64,000 bases of DNA, taken from contig NZ_JABXWI010000008.1 of the NCBI RefSeq assembly GCF_014930365.1, forward strand, positions 416,202-480,201, read 5' to 3'. The DNA comes from Streptomyces caniscabiei. GTDB lineage: Bacteria; Actinomycetota; Actinomycetes; Streptomycetales; Streptomycetaceae. The position numbers and the translations under genes are program-made. Shown piece by piece: positions 7,787 through 15,824 of the stretch (position 1 is its first letter; the number at the start of each line of letters is the position of its first letter). The notes under the pieces are model-generated. The model saw nothing but the letters and a program-made list of their open reading frames with translations, had not been told where the DNA came from and searched no databases.

Positions 7787-9109
7787 ATGACTTCCCCGCC
7801 CGTACGGCCCCGGGACCGGCTCGCCGGGGTGCCGCGCCCGTCCGTGGACGTCAGCGCCTACGTCGACCCCGACCACGGGCTGATCGACCGCACGATCTTC
7901 AGCGACCCGGCGCTGTACCAGCAGGAGCTGCGCCGGGTCTTCGCCCCGAGTTGGCTGTTCCTCGCCCACGAGAGCCAGTTCCGCAAGCCCGGTGACTTCT
8001 TCACCACCTACATGGGCGAGGACCCGGTCATCGTCGCGATGGGGCGGGACCGGCGGCTGCGGGCCTTCCTCAATGCCTGCCGGCACCGCGGGATGCGGCT
8101 CTGCCGGGCCGACGCGGGCGCCACCAAGGCGTTCACCTGCAGCTACCACGGCTGGTCGTACGACACCTCGGGCAAGCTCGTCAACGTACCCAACCAGGGC
8201 GACTACCCGGACCACTTCGCACAGGACCGGTGGGGGCTGGTCGAGGTCGCCCAACTCGACTCGTACAAGGGCCTCGTCTTCGCCACCTGGAACCCCGACG
8301 CGCCGCCGCTCGTCGAGGCGCTGGGTGGGATGACCTGGTACATGGACGCGATGCTCGACCGCGACCCGGAGGGCACCGAGGCCGTCGGCGGCGTGCACAA
8401 GTGGGTGCTGGAGGGCAACTGGAAGCTGGCGGCCGAGCAGTTCGCCTCCGACTGGTACCACGTCAACATCTCGCACGCCTCCGCGCTGATGGTCATGTCG
8501 CCGACCGGCAAGGGGCCCAAGGCGGAGATCGTGCAGACCCCCGGACGGCAGTACACCGACCCGCTCGGGCACGGACACGGCTTCCCGACCCACCCCAAGA
8601 GCCGCTTCGACGACCGGATCGTGCACGCCCACTACGACTACGAGGCACTGCGCGAACGGCTCGGCGACGCCCGGGTGGAAGGGCCGATGACCACCGGCCA
8701 CGCCACCGTCTTCCCCAACTTCTCCTACCTTCCGGTCAACGGCTCCGTACGGGTCTGGCACCCCAAGGGCCCGGACCGGATGGAGGTCTGGGCCTGGACG
8801 CTGGTCGACAGGTCGATGCCGGACGAGGTGAAGGACGCCCAACGGCTCTACAACCTGCGCACGTTCGGGCCCACCGGCATCTTCGAACAGGACGACGGCG
8901 AGAACTGGAGCGAGTGCCAGGCCACCGCCCACGGGTTCGTCTCCGGCTCGATGACCCTCAACTACCAGATGGGCCTGGGCCTGGAGACCGAGGACGGCGT
9001 CCATCCGGGCACCACCGGCCGCCTCTACACCGACGGCGCCGCCCGCGGCCTGTACGCGCGCTGGCGCGACCTGATGAACACACCCGCCTGGCACGAGAAG
9101 GACACCTGA
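7787..9109 (+). CDS. hcaE: 3-phenylpropionate/cinnamate dioxygenase, alpha (large) subunit
   Basis: The protein has 440 residues and is the catalytic subunit of a Rieske non-haem iron ring-hydroxylating dioxygenase. The [2Fe-2S] ligands are Cys98, His100, Cys118 and His121. The mononuclear iron motif Asp-Trp-Tyr-His-(4)-His supplies His225 and His230. Its opening and many internal stretches (Leu-Phe-Leu-Ala-His-Glu-Ser-Gln, Gly-Asp-Phe-Phe, Glu-Gln-Phe-Ala-Ser-Asp, Phe-Glu-Gln-Asp-Asp) parallel E. coli HcaE. With HcaF, HcaC and HcaD it would convert phenylpropionate or cinnamate to the cis-2,3-dihydrodiol in the cytoplasm. It is the first gene of the operon and overlaps the ferredoxin gene by one base (TGATG). 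Confidence 0.88.
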   Translation: MTSPPVRPRDRLAGVPRPSVDVSAYVDPDHGLIDRTIFSDPALYQQELRRVFAPSWLFLAHESQFRKPGDFFTTYMGEDPVIVAMGRDRRLRAFLNACRHRGMRLCRADAGATKAFTCSYHGWSYDTSGKLVNVPNQGDYPDHFAQDRWGLVEVAQLDSYKGLVFATWNPDAPPLVEALGGMTWYMDAMLDRDPEGTEAVGGVHKWVLEGNWKLAAEQFASDWYHVNISHASALMVMSPTGKGPKAEIVQTPGRQYTDPLGHGHGFPTHPKSRFDDRIVHAHYDYEALRERLGDARVEGPMTTGHATVFPNFSYLPVNGSVRVWHPKGPDRMEVWAWTLVDRSMPDEVKDAQRLYNLRTFGPTGIFEQDDGENWSECQATAHGFVSGSMTLNYQMGLGLETEDGVHPGTTGRLYTDGAARGLYARWRDLMNTPAWHEKDT

Positions 9110-9471
9110 TGAGCACCCACACGAGCGGCACCGCCGTACGCGTCGCCACCGTCGGCGACATCGAGGACGGCGAAGCCCTGAGGGTGCCCGCCGACACCAG
9201 CGGGCACGGCGAGGCGATCGCCGTCTTCCACGACGGCGGCGCCTACTACGCCCTCGACGACACCTGCTCGCACGGCCAGGCGTCCCTGTCCGAGGGCTGG
9301 ATCGAGGACGGCGAGGTCGAGTGCCCGCTGCACAGCGCCCGCTTCTGTCTGACATCGGGCGAACCGCAGTGCATGCCCGCCACCGTCGCCGTGCGCACCC
9401 ACCACGTCGAGGTCCGCGACGACGGCATCTGGCTCCACCCCGGCCGGCCCCACGAGCGGACCGGCGAATGA
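9109..9471 (+). CDS. hcaC: Rieske ferredoxin of the phenylpropionate dioxygenase
   Basis: The protein has 120 residues with one Rieske domain; cluster ligands are Cys53, His55, Cys72 and His75 (Cys-X-His...Cys-X2-His). Size and spacing match bacterial biphenyl/HcaC-type ferredoxins, which carry electrons from the flavoprotein reductase to the oxygenase. The ATG overlaps the HcaE stop and the end overlaps the reductase start (ATGA), so expression is coupled. Confidence 0.88.
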   Translation: MSTHTSGTAVRVATVGDIEDGEALRVPADTSGHGEAIAVFHDGGAYYALDDTCSHGQASLSEGWIEDGEVECPLHSARFCLTSGEPQCMPATVAVRTHHVEVRDDGIWLHPGRPHERTGE

Positions 9472-10694
9472 GCCCGCCGCCCGCCCGGCTCCGGCGGATC
9501 GCCGTCGTCGGCGCGGGCCCCGCCGCCGTCTCCACCTGCGACGCGCTGCGTGCCCAGGGGTACGACGGAGAGTTGCTCCTGCACTCCGCCGAGCCAGGCC
9601 TGCCGTACGACAGGCCCCCGCTCAGCAAGGACGTCCTGCTCGGCAAGGCCCGGCGCGCGGACGTCCTGCTGCGGCCCGAACGGTGGTACGAGGAGCAGCG
9701 CGTCCAGGTGCGTGAGGGCGCCCGGGTCCGCGCGATCCGCCCCCACTCGGGCGGGGTCGAACTGGCCGACGGCACGGTCGCCGGGGCCGACCGGATCGTG
9801 CTGGCCACGGGAGGCACGCCACGCCCGCTGCCGGTGCCCGGCGGCGACGACCCGGCCGTCCACACGCTGCGCACCTGGGAGGACGCCGAACGTCTCCGGG
9901 AACGGCTGCTGCCCGGCGCCAGGGTGACCGTCGTCGGGGCGGGCCTGATCGGCGCCGAGACCGCCGCCGTCGCCGTGGCCCTGGGCTGCCGGGTCACCCT
10001 CGTCGACCCCGTGCCGGTGCCGCTGGCCGCGGTCGTCGGCGGCGACATCGCGGGCGCGCTGCACCGCAGGCACGCCACCGAGGGCATCGAGGTGGTCACC
10101 GCCGGGGTCACGAGCGTCGATCGTGGCCCCCGAGGGCTCCGGGTACAGCTCACCGGCCACGAGGGCCCCCTGACCGCCGACCTGCTGGTGGCCGGCATCG
10201 GCATCCGCCCGGCCACGGAGGCGGCCGAGGCGGCCGGGCTGCGCGTCGACAACGGCGTCGTCGTCCACCCCGGGCAGCGCACGTCCCACCCGAACGTCTT
10301 CGCCGTCGGCGACGTGGCCCGCCCCGACGGCCACCGCGTACGCCACGAGCACTGGGAGGCCGCCCAACGGGACGGCGAAGCCGCCGCCCTGGGCATCCTC
10401 GGCCGCCCGGCGCCGGACCCGGGCGCGCCCTGGTTCTGGTCCGACCGGCACGGCTCGCGCCTGGAGGCGGTCGGCACCATGGCTGACGCCGGGCGGCACG
10501 TCCTGCGCGGCGACCCCGACAGCGGTGCCTTCACCGCCTTCGGCCTGCGCGGAGACCGCCTGGTCGCGGCCGCCGCCGTCGACCGCGCCCGGGACATCAA
10601 GGCCGCCCGGCGCCTCATCGACCGCGGGGTCCCGCTGTCCGCCGCGGAGCTGGCCGACGAGCACACCGACCTACGAGCCCTGCTCAGGCGATGA
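9468..10694 (+). CDS. hcaD: ferredoxin--NAD(+) reductase component of the dioxygenase
   Basis: The protein has 408 residues. An FAD-binding Rossmann motif Val-Gly-Ala-Gly-Pro-Ala opens the protein near residue 14. A second, NAD-binding, motif Val-Gly-Ala-Gly-Leu-Ile-Gly lies near 154. The FAD-closing Val-Phe-Ala-Val-Gly-Asp-Val-Ala motif is near 280, and the C-terminal reductase dimer domain follows. This is the standard plan of HcaD/BphA4 reductases that take electrons from NADH to the Rieske ferredoxin. It is coupled to the ferredoxin gene by an ATGA overlap. Confidence 0.88.
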   Translation: MSPPPARLRRIAVVGAGPAAVSTCDALRAQGYDGELLLHSAEPGLPYDRPPLSKDVLLGKARRADVLLRPERWYEEQRVQVREGARVRAIRPHSGGVELADGTVAGADRIVLATGGTPRPLPVPGGDDPAVHTLRTWEDAERLRERLLPGARVTVVGAGLIGAETAAVAVALGCRVTLVDPVPVPLAAVVGGDIAGALHRRHATEGIEVVTAGVTSVDRGPRGLRVQLTGHEGPLTADLLVAGIGIRPATEAAEAAGLRVDNGVVVHPGQRTSHPNVFAVGDVARPDGHRVRHEHWEAAQRDGEAAALGILGRPAPDPGAPWFWSDRHGSRLEAVGTMADAGRHVLRGDPDSGAFTAFGLRGDRLVAAAAVDRARDIKAARRLIDRGVPLSAAELADEHTDLRALLRR

Positions 10695-10798
10695 CCCCGC
10701 CCGCAGAGCTGTGCCGTCCCCCGGCACACACGCTCCCCGAGCCCCGCGCCCCGCGCTGGAATGCCCACACGCAGTGAGGTCCGCAGGAGGAACCACCG

Positions 10799-11365
10799 AT
10801 GACCACGCACGCACCGGAGCCCGCCGTCGCCGGGACGGAAGCGGCCGTCGACGCCGACGTCCGGCTGCACTTCGAGGTGCAGCGGCTGTACGCCCACGAG
10901 GCGCGACTGCTCGACCAGCACCGCTACGCGGACTGGCTGGAACTCTTCACGGAGGATCTGCACTACTGGGCGCCGGTGCGCACCAACCGGCTGCGGCGCC
11001 AGCAGGCGCTGGCCGACGGGACGCCCGGCGAGGTGGCGATCTTCGACGAGACCAGGGCGAGCCTCGCCTGGCGGATCCGCCGCTTCGACTCGGGCATGGC
11101 CTGGGCCGAGGACCCGCCGTCCAGGTCCCGGCACCTGATCACCAACGTCATGGTCCGTGCCGCCGAGGAGCCGGGGGAGTACGTCGCCGAATCGGCCTTC
11201 CTCTGCTACCGCAACCGCCTGGAGCGCGAGGTCGACCTCTACGCCGGCGGACGCACCGACCTGCTGCGCCGCGACCCGCACCACGGACGGCTGCTGATCG
11301 CCCGCCGCACGATCCTGCTCGACCAGAACGTCCTGCTCGCCAAGAACATCAGCACGTTCCTCTGA
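10799..11365 (+). CDS. hcaF: phenylpropionate dioxygenase, beta (small) subunit
   Basis: The protein has 188 residues of the SnoaL/NTF2-like fold used by ring-hydroxylating dioxygenase beta subunits. Typical features are the early Phe-Tyr/Leu-Tyr-X-Glu-Ala-X-Leu-Leu-Asp helix, the Trp-Leu-Glu-Leu-Phe-Thr-Glu-Asp core and a C-terminal Arg-Arg-X-Ile-Leu-Leu-Asp strand. It has no metal site and builds the alpha3-beta3 oxygenase. Here the beta gene follows the reductase, 104 bases downstream, instead of adjoining the alpha gene. The start has a GGAGGAA ribosome site. Confidence 0.85.
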   Translation: MTTHAPEPAVAGTEAAVDADVRLHFEVQRLYAHEARLLDQHRYADWLELFTEDLHYWAPVRTNRLRRQQALADGTPGEVAIFDETRASLAWRIRRFDSGMAWAEDPPSRSRHLITNVMVRAAEEPGEYVAESAFLCYRNRLEREVDLYAGGRTDLLRRDPHHGRLLIARRTILLDQNVLLAKNISTFL

Positions 11366-11465
11366 CTGACTGACTGACTGGCCCGAAGCCGAAGCCGAAG
11401 CCGAAGCCGCCTCGCCGAAAGCCGCACAGCCGGACGAACGAACAACCGGATGAACGAACAACCGG
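11363..11465. repeat. three consecutive simple tandem repeats between hcaF and mhpC
   Basis: Directly at the hcaF stop there are four TGAC units (11363-11378). Then come four CCGAAG units (11383-11406) and two copies of a GAACGAACAACCGG unit with 16-base spacing (11436-11465). Three unrelated repeat types in about 100 bases suggest recent slippage. The last one places a GGGAG ribosome site before the mhpC GTG. Confidence 0.75.
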
Positions 11466-11475
11466 GAGACCTGTC

Positions 11476-12342
11476 GTGACCACAGACCAGACCGAAGAGC
11501 CGAAGCTCGTCGAGCACACCGTGCGGACCACGCTCGGGCCCGTCGCGGTCAGCGAGACCGGCGAGGGGCCGACGCTGGTGATGCTGCACGGCGGCGGTCC
11601 CGGTGCGAGCGCGGTCGCCAACTACCACCAGAACCTGCCCGCCCTCGCCCCCCGCTTCCGCGTGGTCCTCCCCGACCAGCCCGGCTTCGGCGGCAGTTAC
11701 CGGCCCACCGAGGCGGACCTCGACGCCCGCAGCATCACCGAGATCACCGTCGACGCGCTGCTGCAGACCCTCGACACCCTCGGCATCGACCGCTTCCACC
11801 TGCTCGGCAACAGCCTCGGCGGCGCCGCGGCCATCGCCACCGCCCTCGAAGTCCCCGAGCGGGTCGAGAAGTTGGTGCTGATGGCACCCGGCGGCGGCTG
11901 GCTGCCCTCCGGCCCGACCCCGACCGAGGGGCAGAAGGCGATGTTCCGCTACTACAACGGTGAGGGCCCGACACCGAAGAAGATGCGGGACTTCATCGGC
12001 GTGATGACCGCCGAGCCCAAACGCTGGGCGGACACCGCCCAGGCCCGCTACGAGGCCTCGCTCGACGAGTCCCACATCGCCTTCTACCACGCCTACAACG
12101 CGGCCTTCGCCAAACGTCACGGCATGGACCCGCTCTGGCAGCGCGTCCACCGCATCGAAGCTCCCACCCTCCTGCTCTGGGGCCGGGACGACCGCACCAT
12201 CACCCTCGACGGCGCACAGCTGATGCTCAAGCAGATCCGTGACGTCCGGCTGCATGTGTTCGGCGGCTGCGGCCACTGGGTGCAACTGGAGCGCCGGGCC
12301 GCGTTCGAACGCCTGGTCACCGACTTCCTCGAGGAGGCCTGA
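11476..12342 (+). CDS. mhpC: meta-cleavage product hydrolase (2-hydroxy-6-oxonona-2,4-dienedioate hydrolase)
   Basis: The protein has 288 residues with an alpha/beta-hydrolase fold. The oxyanion motif His-Gly-Gly-Gly-Pro-Gly-Ala-Ser is near residue 38. Nucleophile Ser113 sits in Gly-Asn-Ser-Leu-Gly-Gly, the acid is Asp238 (Gly-Arg-Asp-Asp) and the base is His267 (Cys-Gly-His-Trp). These are the hallmarks of C-C bond hydrolases such as MhpC and BphD, which split the ring-cleavage product to 2-hydroxypenta-2,4-dienoate plus succinate (or fumarate from cinnamate). The GTG start has CGGGAG upstream. Confidence 0.87.
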   Translation: MTTDQTEEPKLVEHTVRTTLGPVAVSETGEGPTLVMLHGGGPGASAVANYHQNLPALAPRFRVVLPDQPGFGGSYRPTEADLDARSITEITVDALLQTLDTLGIDRFHLLGNSLGGAAAIATALEVPERVEKLVLMAPGGGWLPSGPTPTEGQKAMFRYYNGEGPTPKKMRDFIGVMTAEPKRWADTAQARYEASLDESHIAFYHAYNAAFAKRHGMDPLWQRVHRIEAPTLLLWGRDDRTITLDGAQLMLKQIRDVRLHVFGGCGHWVQLERRAAFERLVTDFLEEA

Positions 12343-12345
12343 GCC

Positions 12346-13203
12346 ATGGGCAGGGGATGGCTGGAGAACGACGTCGCCCTGATCACCGGCGGAGGCTCCG
12401 GCATCGGCCGCGCCGTCGCCCTGCGCTACCTCGCCGAGGGCGCCCGCGTCGCGGTCTTCGGCCGCACGGCCGCGCAACTGGAGGAGGTGGTGCGCGCCGC
12501 CGGCGACCTGGGGGACCGAGTACTGCCCCTCACCGGCGACGTACGCAGCCCGGACGACCTGCACCGGGCGGTGGAGACGACCGTCGAACGGCTCGGCAAA
12601 CTCGACATCCTCGTCCCCAACGCCGGTATCTGGGACTACCACCGCAGTGTGACCCGCCTGTCGGGCAAGGAACTCGCCGCGGCCTTCGACGAGATCTTCG
12701 CGATCAACGTCAAGGGATACGCGCTCGCCGTGGAGGCCGCCTGGCGCGAGCTGGTCGCCACGCGCGGCAGCATCGTGATGACCCTGTCGAACGCCTCCCT
12801 GCACACCGACGGCGGCGGCTCCCTCTACACCGCCAGCAAGCACGCCTGCCTCGGCCTGCTGCGCCAGTTCGCCTTCGAACTGGCACCGAGCGTCCGCGTC
12901 AACGGAGTCGCCGTCGGCGGTATGCGCACCCAACTGCGCGGCCCCGAGAGCCTCGGCCTGCACCACCGCACACTCGCCGCGTCCTTCGCCAGGAACGAGG
13001 AGGCCCAGGCCCTCTCCGGCGAGACGCCGCCACCACTGATCCCGCTGTACGACTCCAGCGTTGAACCGGAGGACTTCACCGGTCCGTATGTCCTGCTGGC
13101 CTCCCGCACCGACAGCGGCACCGTCACCGGTGCCGTGATCCCCGCCGACGGCGGCATCGCCGTACGCGGATTCCGCGCCCCCGCCGGCGGCGCGGGCCTG
13201 TGA
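12346..13203 (+). CDS. hcaB: cis-dihydrodiol dehydrogenase (2,3-dihydroxy-2,3-dihydrophenylpropionate dehydrogenase)
   Basis: The protein has 285 residues, a classical short-chain dehydrogenase. The cofactor motif is Gly-Gly-Gly-Ser-Gly-Ile-Gly near residue 12 and the catalytic Tyr161-X3-Lys165 lies in a Tyr-Thr-Ala-Ser-Lys-His stretch. Gly-Ile-Trp-Asp, Thr-Leu-Ser-Asn-Ala and Leu-Arg-Gly-Pro match E. coli HcaB and other aromatic dihydrodiol dehydrogenases closely. It oxidises the cis-dihydrodiol to 2,3-dihydroxyphenylpropionate with NAD. It starts 3 bases after mhpC. Confidence 0.88.
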   Translation: MGRGWLENDVALITGGGSGIGRAVALRYLAEGARVAVFGRTAAQLEEVVRAAGDLGDRVLPLTGDVRSPDDLHRAVETTVERLGKLDILVPNAGIWDYHRSVTRLSGKELAAAFDEIFAINVKGYALAVEAAWRELVATRGSIVMTLSNASLHTDGGGSLYTASKHACLGLLRQFAFELAPSVRVNGVAVGGMRTQLRGPESLGLHHRTLAASFARNEEAQALSGETPPPLIPLYDSSVEPEDFTGPYVLLASRTDSGTVTGAVIPADGGIAVRGFRAPAGGAGL

Positions 13204-13252
13204 CCCGCAGCGAGGAACGTCTCGCCCGACAGCCATCGAAGGAGCCGCCGTC

Positions 13253-14848
13253 ATGGCCGCCGTCGACATCAGTCCCGCCGCCGCGCTGCACCGCCGGGCA
13301 CCGCACCCCACGCCGACCGCCGTCGTGTACGAGGGCCGTGAGATCTCCGCGGCACAACTCGACGACACGGTCGGGGAGTTCGCCGCCGGACTGACCGAGC
13401 ACGGGCTGCGCCGGGGCGACCGCGTCGCCTACCTCGGTCTCAACAGCGCCACCTTCCTGGAGACGCTCTTCGCCGCGGCCCGTCTCGGCGCGGTCTTCGT
13501 CCCCCTCAACTTCCGCCTCGCCGCCGACGAGGTCCGCCACATCCTCAACGACTGCGGCGCCCACACCGTCGTCGTCGAGGAGGGCCACCGCGAACTGGCG
13601 GAGTCGATCCTGCACGACATACCCGCCCGCAGCCGTCTGCTGGTCGACACCGACCCCGAGTGCCCGGCGACGGAGGCGCCCGCGCCCGTCTGGACCCCGC
13701 TGTCCACGCTGCGCGGCCCGCACCGCCCCGTACGGGAACCCGTGGCGCTGTACGACGACGACCTCGCGGCCCTGATGTACACCTCCGGCACCACCGGCCG
13801 CCCCAAGGGGGTCATGCTCACCCACGGCAACCTGTGGTGGAACGCGGTCAACGTCGACGCCGTCGTGGACACCCGCAGCGACGACGTGAACCTGGCCCTC
13901 GCCCCGCTCTTCCACATCGGCGGACTCAACGCCCTCACCCTGCGCACCCTGGTGCGCGGCGGCACCGTCGTGCTGCGCCGCGCCTTCGAACCGGCCCAGT
14001 GCCTGCGGGACCTCGTCGAGCACCGCGTGAACACCTTCTTCGCGGTCCCGGCCATGTACGCGGCCCTCGCCCGTGTGCCCGGCTTCGCGGACGCCGACCT
14101 CGGCTCCCTGCGGTCCGCGATCGTCGCGGGTGCTCCCGTCCCGCCGCAGCTGATCCGGGACTACGGCGAGGCGGGCCTGCTGCTCCAGCAGGCCTGGGGG
14201 CTGACCGAGACGGCCCCCTTCGCCACCTATCTGCCGGCCCGGCTGACCCTGGAGAAGACCGGATCGGCCGGCGTCGCGATGCCGTACACCGAGATCCGGT
14301 TGACGCACCCCGCCACCGGGGCCGCGATCGACGAGGCCGACACCCAGGGCGAGATCTGCGTACGCGGCCCCAACGTGACCCCCGGGTACTGGGACAACCC
14401 CGACGCCACCCGGGCCGCCTTCGACGACATGGGCTGGTTCCACACCGGGGACATCGCCCACCGGGACAAGGACGGCTTCTACTACATCGTGGACCGCCTC
14501 AAGGACATGATCATCAGCGGCGGCGAGAACGTGTACCCCGCCGAGGTGGAACGTGTCCTCGCCGAGTACCCGGGCATCCTGGAGGCCGCCGTCGTCGGGG
14601 TACCGGACGAGAGGTGGGGCGAGACCGTCCTGGCCGTCCTGAGCTGTGAGTCCGGTACGCGGCCCACGGTGGAGGAGGTACGGGCGTTCGCGGACCGGTA
14701 TCTGGCCCGCTACAAGCTGCCCACCGACGTCATGCACATCGACCGGCTGCCCCGCAACGCCAGCGGCAAGCTGGACAAGATCGAGCTGCGCCGGTGGGTG
14801 ACGGCGCGGCGGAGCGCAGCGGACACGTCGAACACACAGACGTCCTGA
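13253..14848 (+). CDS. acyl/aryl-CoA ligase (AMP-forming)
   Basis: The protein has 531 residues. ANL-superfamily motifs are complete: Tyr-Thr-Ser-Gly-Thr-Thr-Gly-Arg-Pro-Lys-Gly near residue 175; Gly-Trp-Phe-His-Thr-Gly-Asp, then Asp-Arg-Leu-Lys-Asp-Met-Ile-Ile-Ser-Gly-Gly-Glu-Asn near 395-425; and the C-terminal Ala-Ser-Gly-Lys lysine near 505. It resembles long-chain acyl-CoA and hydroxycinnamate-CoA ligases. The canonical Hca/Mhp route needs no CoA ester, so this enzyme may let the operon handle longer-chain phenylalkanoates or hydroxycinnamates, or activate the acid product. The ATG has an AAGGAG site. Confidence 0.82.
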   Translation: MAAVDISPAAALHRRAPHPTPTAVVYEGREISAAQLDDTVGEFAAGLTEHGLRRGDRVAYLGLNSATFLETLFAAARLGAVFVPLNFRLAADEVRHILNDCGAHTVVVEEGHRELAESILHDIPARSRLLVDTDPECPATEAPAPVWTPLSTLRGPHRPVREPVALYDDDLAALMYTSGTTGRPKGVMLTHGNLWWNAVNVDAVVDTRSDDVNLALAPLFHIGGLNALTLRTLVRGGTVVLRRAFEPAQCLRDLVEHRVNTFFAVPAMYAALARVPGFADADLGSLRSAIVAGAPVPPQLIRDYGEAGLLLQQAWGLTETAPFATYLPARLTLEKTGSAGVAMPYTEIRLTHPATGAAIDEADTQGEICVRGPNVTPGYWDNPDATRAAFDDMGWFHTGDIAHRDKDGFYYIVDRLKDMIISGGENVYPAEVERVLAEYPGILEAAVVGVPDERWGETVLAVLSCESGTRPTVEEVRAFADRYLARYKLPTDVMHIDRLPRNASGKLDKIELRRWVTARRSAADTSNTQTS

Positions 14849-14872
14849 CCCACCGTCCAGGGAGCACGAGTC

Positions 14873-15448
14873 GTGGTCACACTTCCCGACACCGCGCCGC
14901 GGATCGCCGTCGGCGACGGCTGGTCCCTGCGACCGCTCGACGAACCGGCCGGAGAACCGATCGGAGGGCCCCTCGGCTCCCGCCGGTCGGCCGCGCGCCG
15001 CTACGCGGCCGCGCACGGCGACCGGGGCGATCCCCAGGAGTTCCTCGTGCACCTCCAGCGGGTCCGGCACCACCCGGTCCGGGCCTGTTACCCCTTCGGC
15101 GCGCACGACTTCGTCGTACGCCTCGGCGACGACGGCGACGGCGACGACGGGGACGGCGGCGGAACCGAGCACGGCGGCCGTGCCGGGCGCGCGGGCCGCG
15201 TGCCCGAGGCGGCCGGCGCCGACCTGCTGCGCGCCCTCGTCCCCGCGCTCTTCGCCGCCGACGCGCGCTGCCGTCGTGTCATCGCCGCGCCGGGCGAGCA
15301 CGACGTCCACGCCCAGCGCGTCCTGTCGGCCGGGGGCTTCCGCAGGGTCACCGAGGCGGATCTGCCCGGCGGTTCCGTCGTCCTGTTCGCCGCCGAACCG
15401 CCCGCCCTCACCGAACTGTCCACGGCCCTCGACGACATGCCGCACTAG
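14873..15448 (+). CDS. GNAT-like protein of unknown function in the hca operon
   Basis: The protein has 191 residues. No exact family is recognised. The C-terminal third reads like a GNAT acetyltransferase end (Cys-Arg-Arg-Val, then Ala-Gln-Arg-Val-Leu-Ser-Ala-Gly-Gly-Phe-Arg-Arg-Val), similar to the siderophore/aminoglycoside acetyltransferase branch. A Gly/Asp-rich low-complexity insert lies at about residues 82-103. GTG 14873 has CAGGGAG upstream. It follows the CoA ligase by 24 bases. Its TAG stop is also the first bases of the MITE-like element, so the element inserted exactly at the end of the gene and may have altered its C-terminus. Confidence 0.5.
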   Translation: MVTLPDTAPRIAVGDGWSLRPLDEPAGEPIGGPLGSRRSAARRYAAAHGDRGDPQEFLVHLQRVRHHPVRACYPFGAHDFVVRLGDDGDGDDGDGGGTEHGGRAGRAGRVPEAAGADLLRALVPALFAADARCRRVIAAPGEHDVHAQRVLSAGGFRRVTEADLPGGSVVLFAAEPPALTELSTALDDMPH

Positions 15449-15649
15449 GGGGTGTTTCGAAAGTCCTGTGCGGTGCCCGCGGCGTCCGGTGCGTGCTCTC
15501 GGCGTGCCGGACGAAAGCCCTCGTACTGGACGTACTTGGGCTTTTGGCCGGTGCGGCGGTGGGGGCCCCTCCCGCTCGAGCGAAGCCGAGAGTGGGGGAG
15601 CGTGCCGGGCGCCGCGGGTGCTGTGCGGGACTTTCGAAACACCCCCTAG
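15445..15649. mobile_element. MITE-like palindromic element with ~40-bp terminal inverted repeats
   Basis: The two ends are nearly perfect inverted repeats of about 40 bp. The first 22 bases are identical on both sides, starting with CTAGGGGGTGTTTCGAAAGT, and both ends carry CTAG. The inner part is also partly self-complementary, so the whole 205 bp could fold into a long hairpin. There is no transposase or any gene inside. It looks like a non-autonomous miniature element of the kind scattered in Streptomyces genomes. It lies between the GNAT-like gene and the medium-chain dehydrogenase gene of the hca/mhp locus. Confidence 0.75.
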
Positions 15650-15824
15650 GCGGGGGCCGACCGAGCGGGCTTCCACACCACCGCCGTGTCGCGGGCCGGG
15701 ACACACCCGGCTCACGGCGCGGCGGTGGTGTGCGCCCGCACATCGCTGGTGCGTACACGCACCCCGTGCTGCCCAGCGGCACACGGGCTAGGGGAGGACG
15801 GCAGGTCGGCGCGACCGTGGCCGC

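Noticed and set aside
6500..11461. A 1,653-codon open frame on the minus strand running through the IclR gene and across the dioxygenase genes
   Set aside because: Only its last 296 codons are the IclR gene. The rest is an open antisense frame caused by high GC in third positions; the plus-strand Rieske, ferredoxin, reductase and beta-subunit genes there have clear family motifs.
11239..13368. Long minus-strand open frame opposite mhpC and hcaB
   Set aside because: No recognisable domain, Gly/Ala/Val/Arg-biased composition, and the plus strand holds complete enzymes with catalytic residues.
14873..15448. Assigning the GNAT-like gene a defined acetyltransferase function
   Set aside because: Only the C-terminal third has family character; substrate and even acetyl-CoA binding cannot be supported.
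15445..15649. Small open frames on both strands within the palindromic element that start and end with similar residues
   Set aside because: The resemblance is produced by the inverted repeat itself. No ribosome site or family match, so no protein is called.
13124..15784. 886-codon minus-strand open frame opposite the CoA ligase
   Set aside because: It crosses the MITE-like palindrome and has no domain; an antisense shadow.
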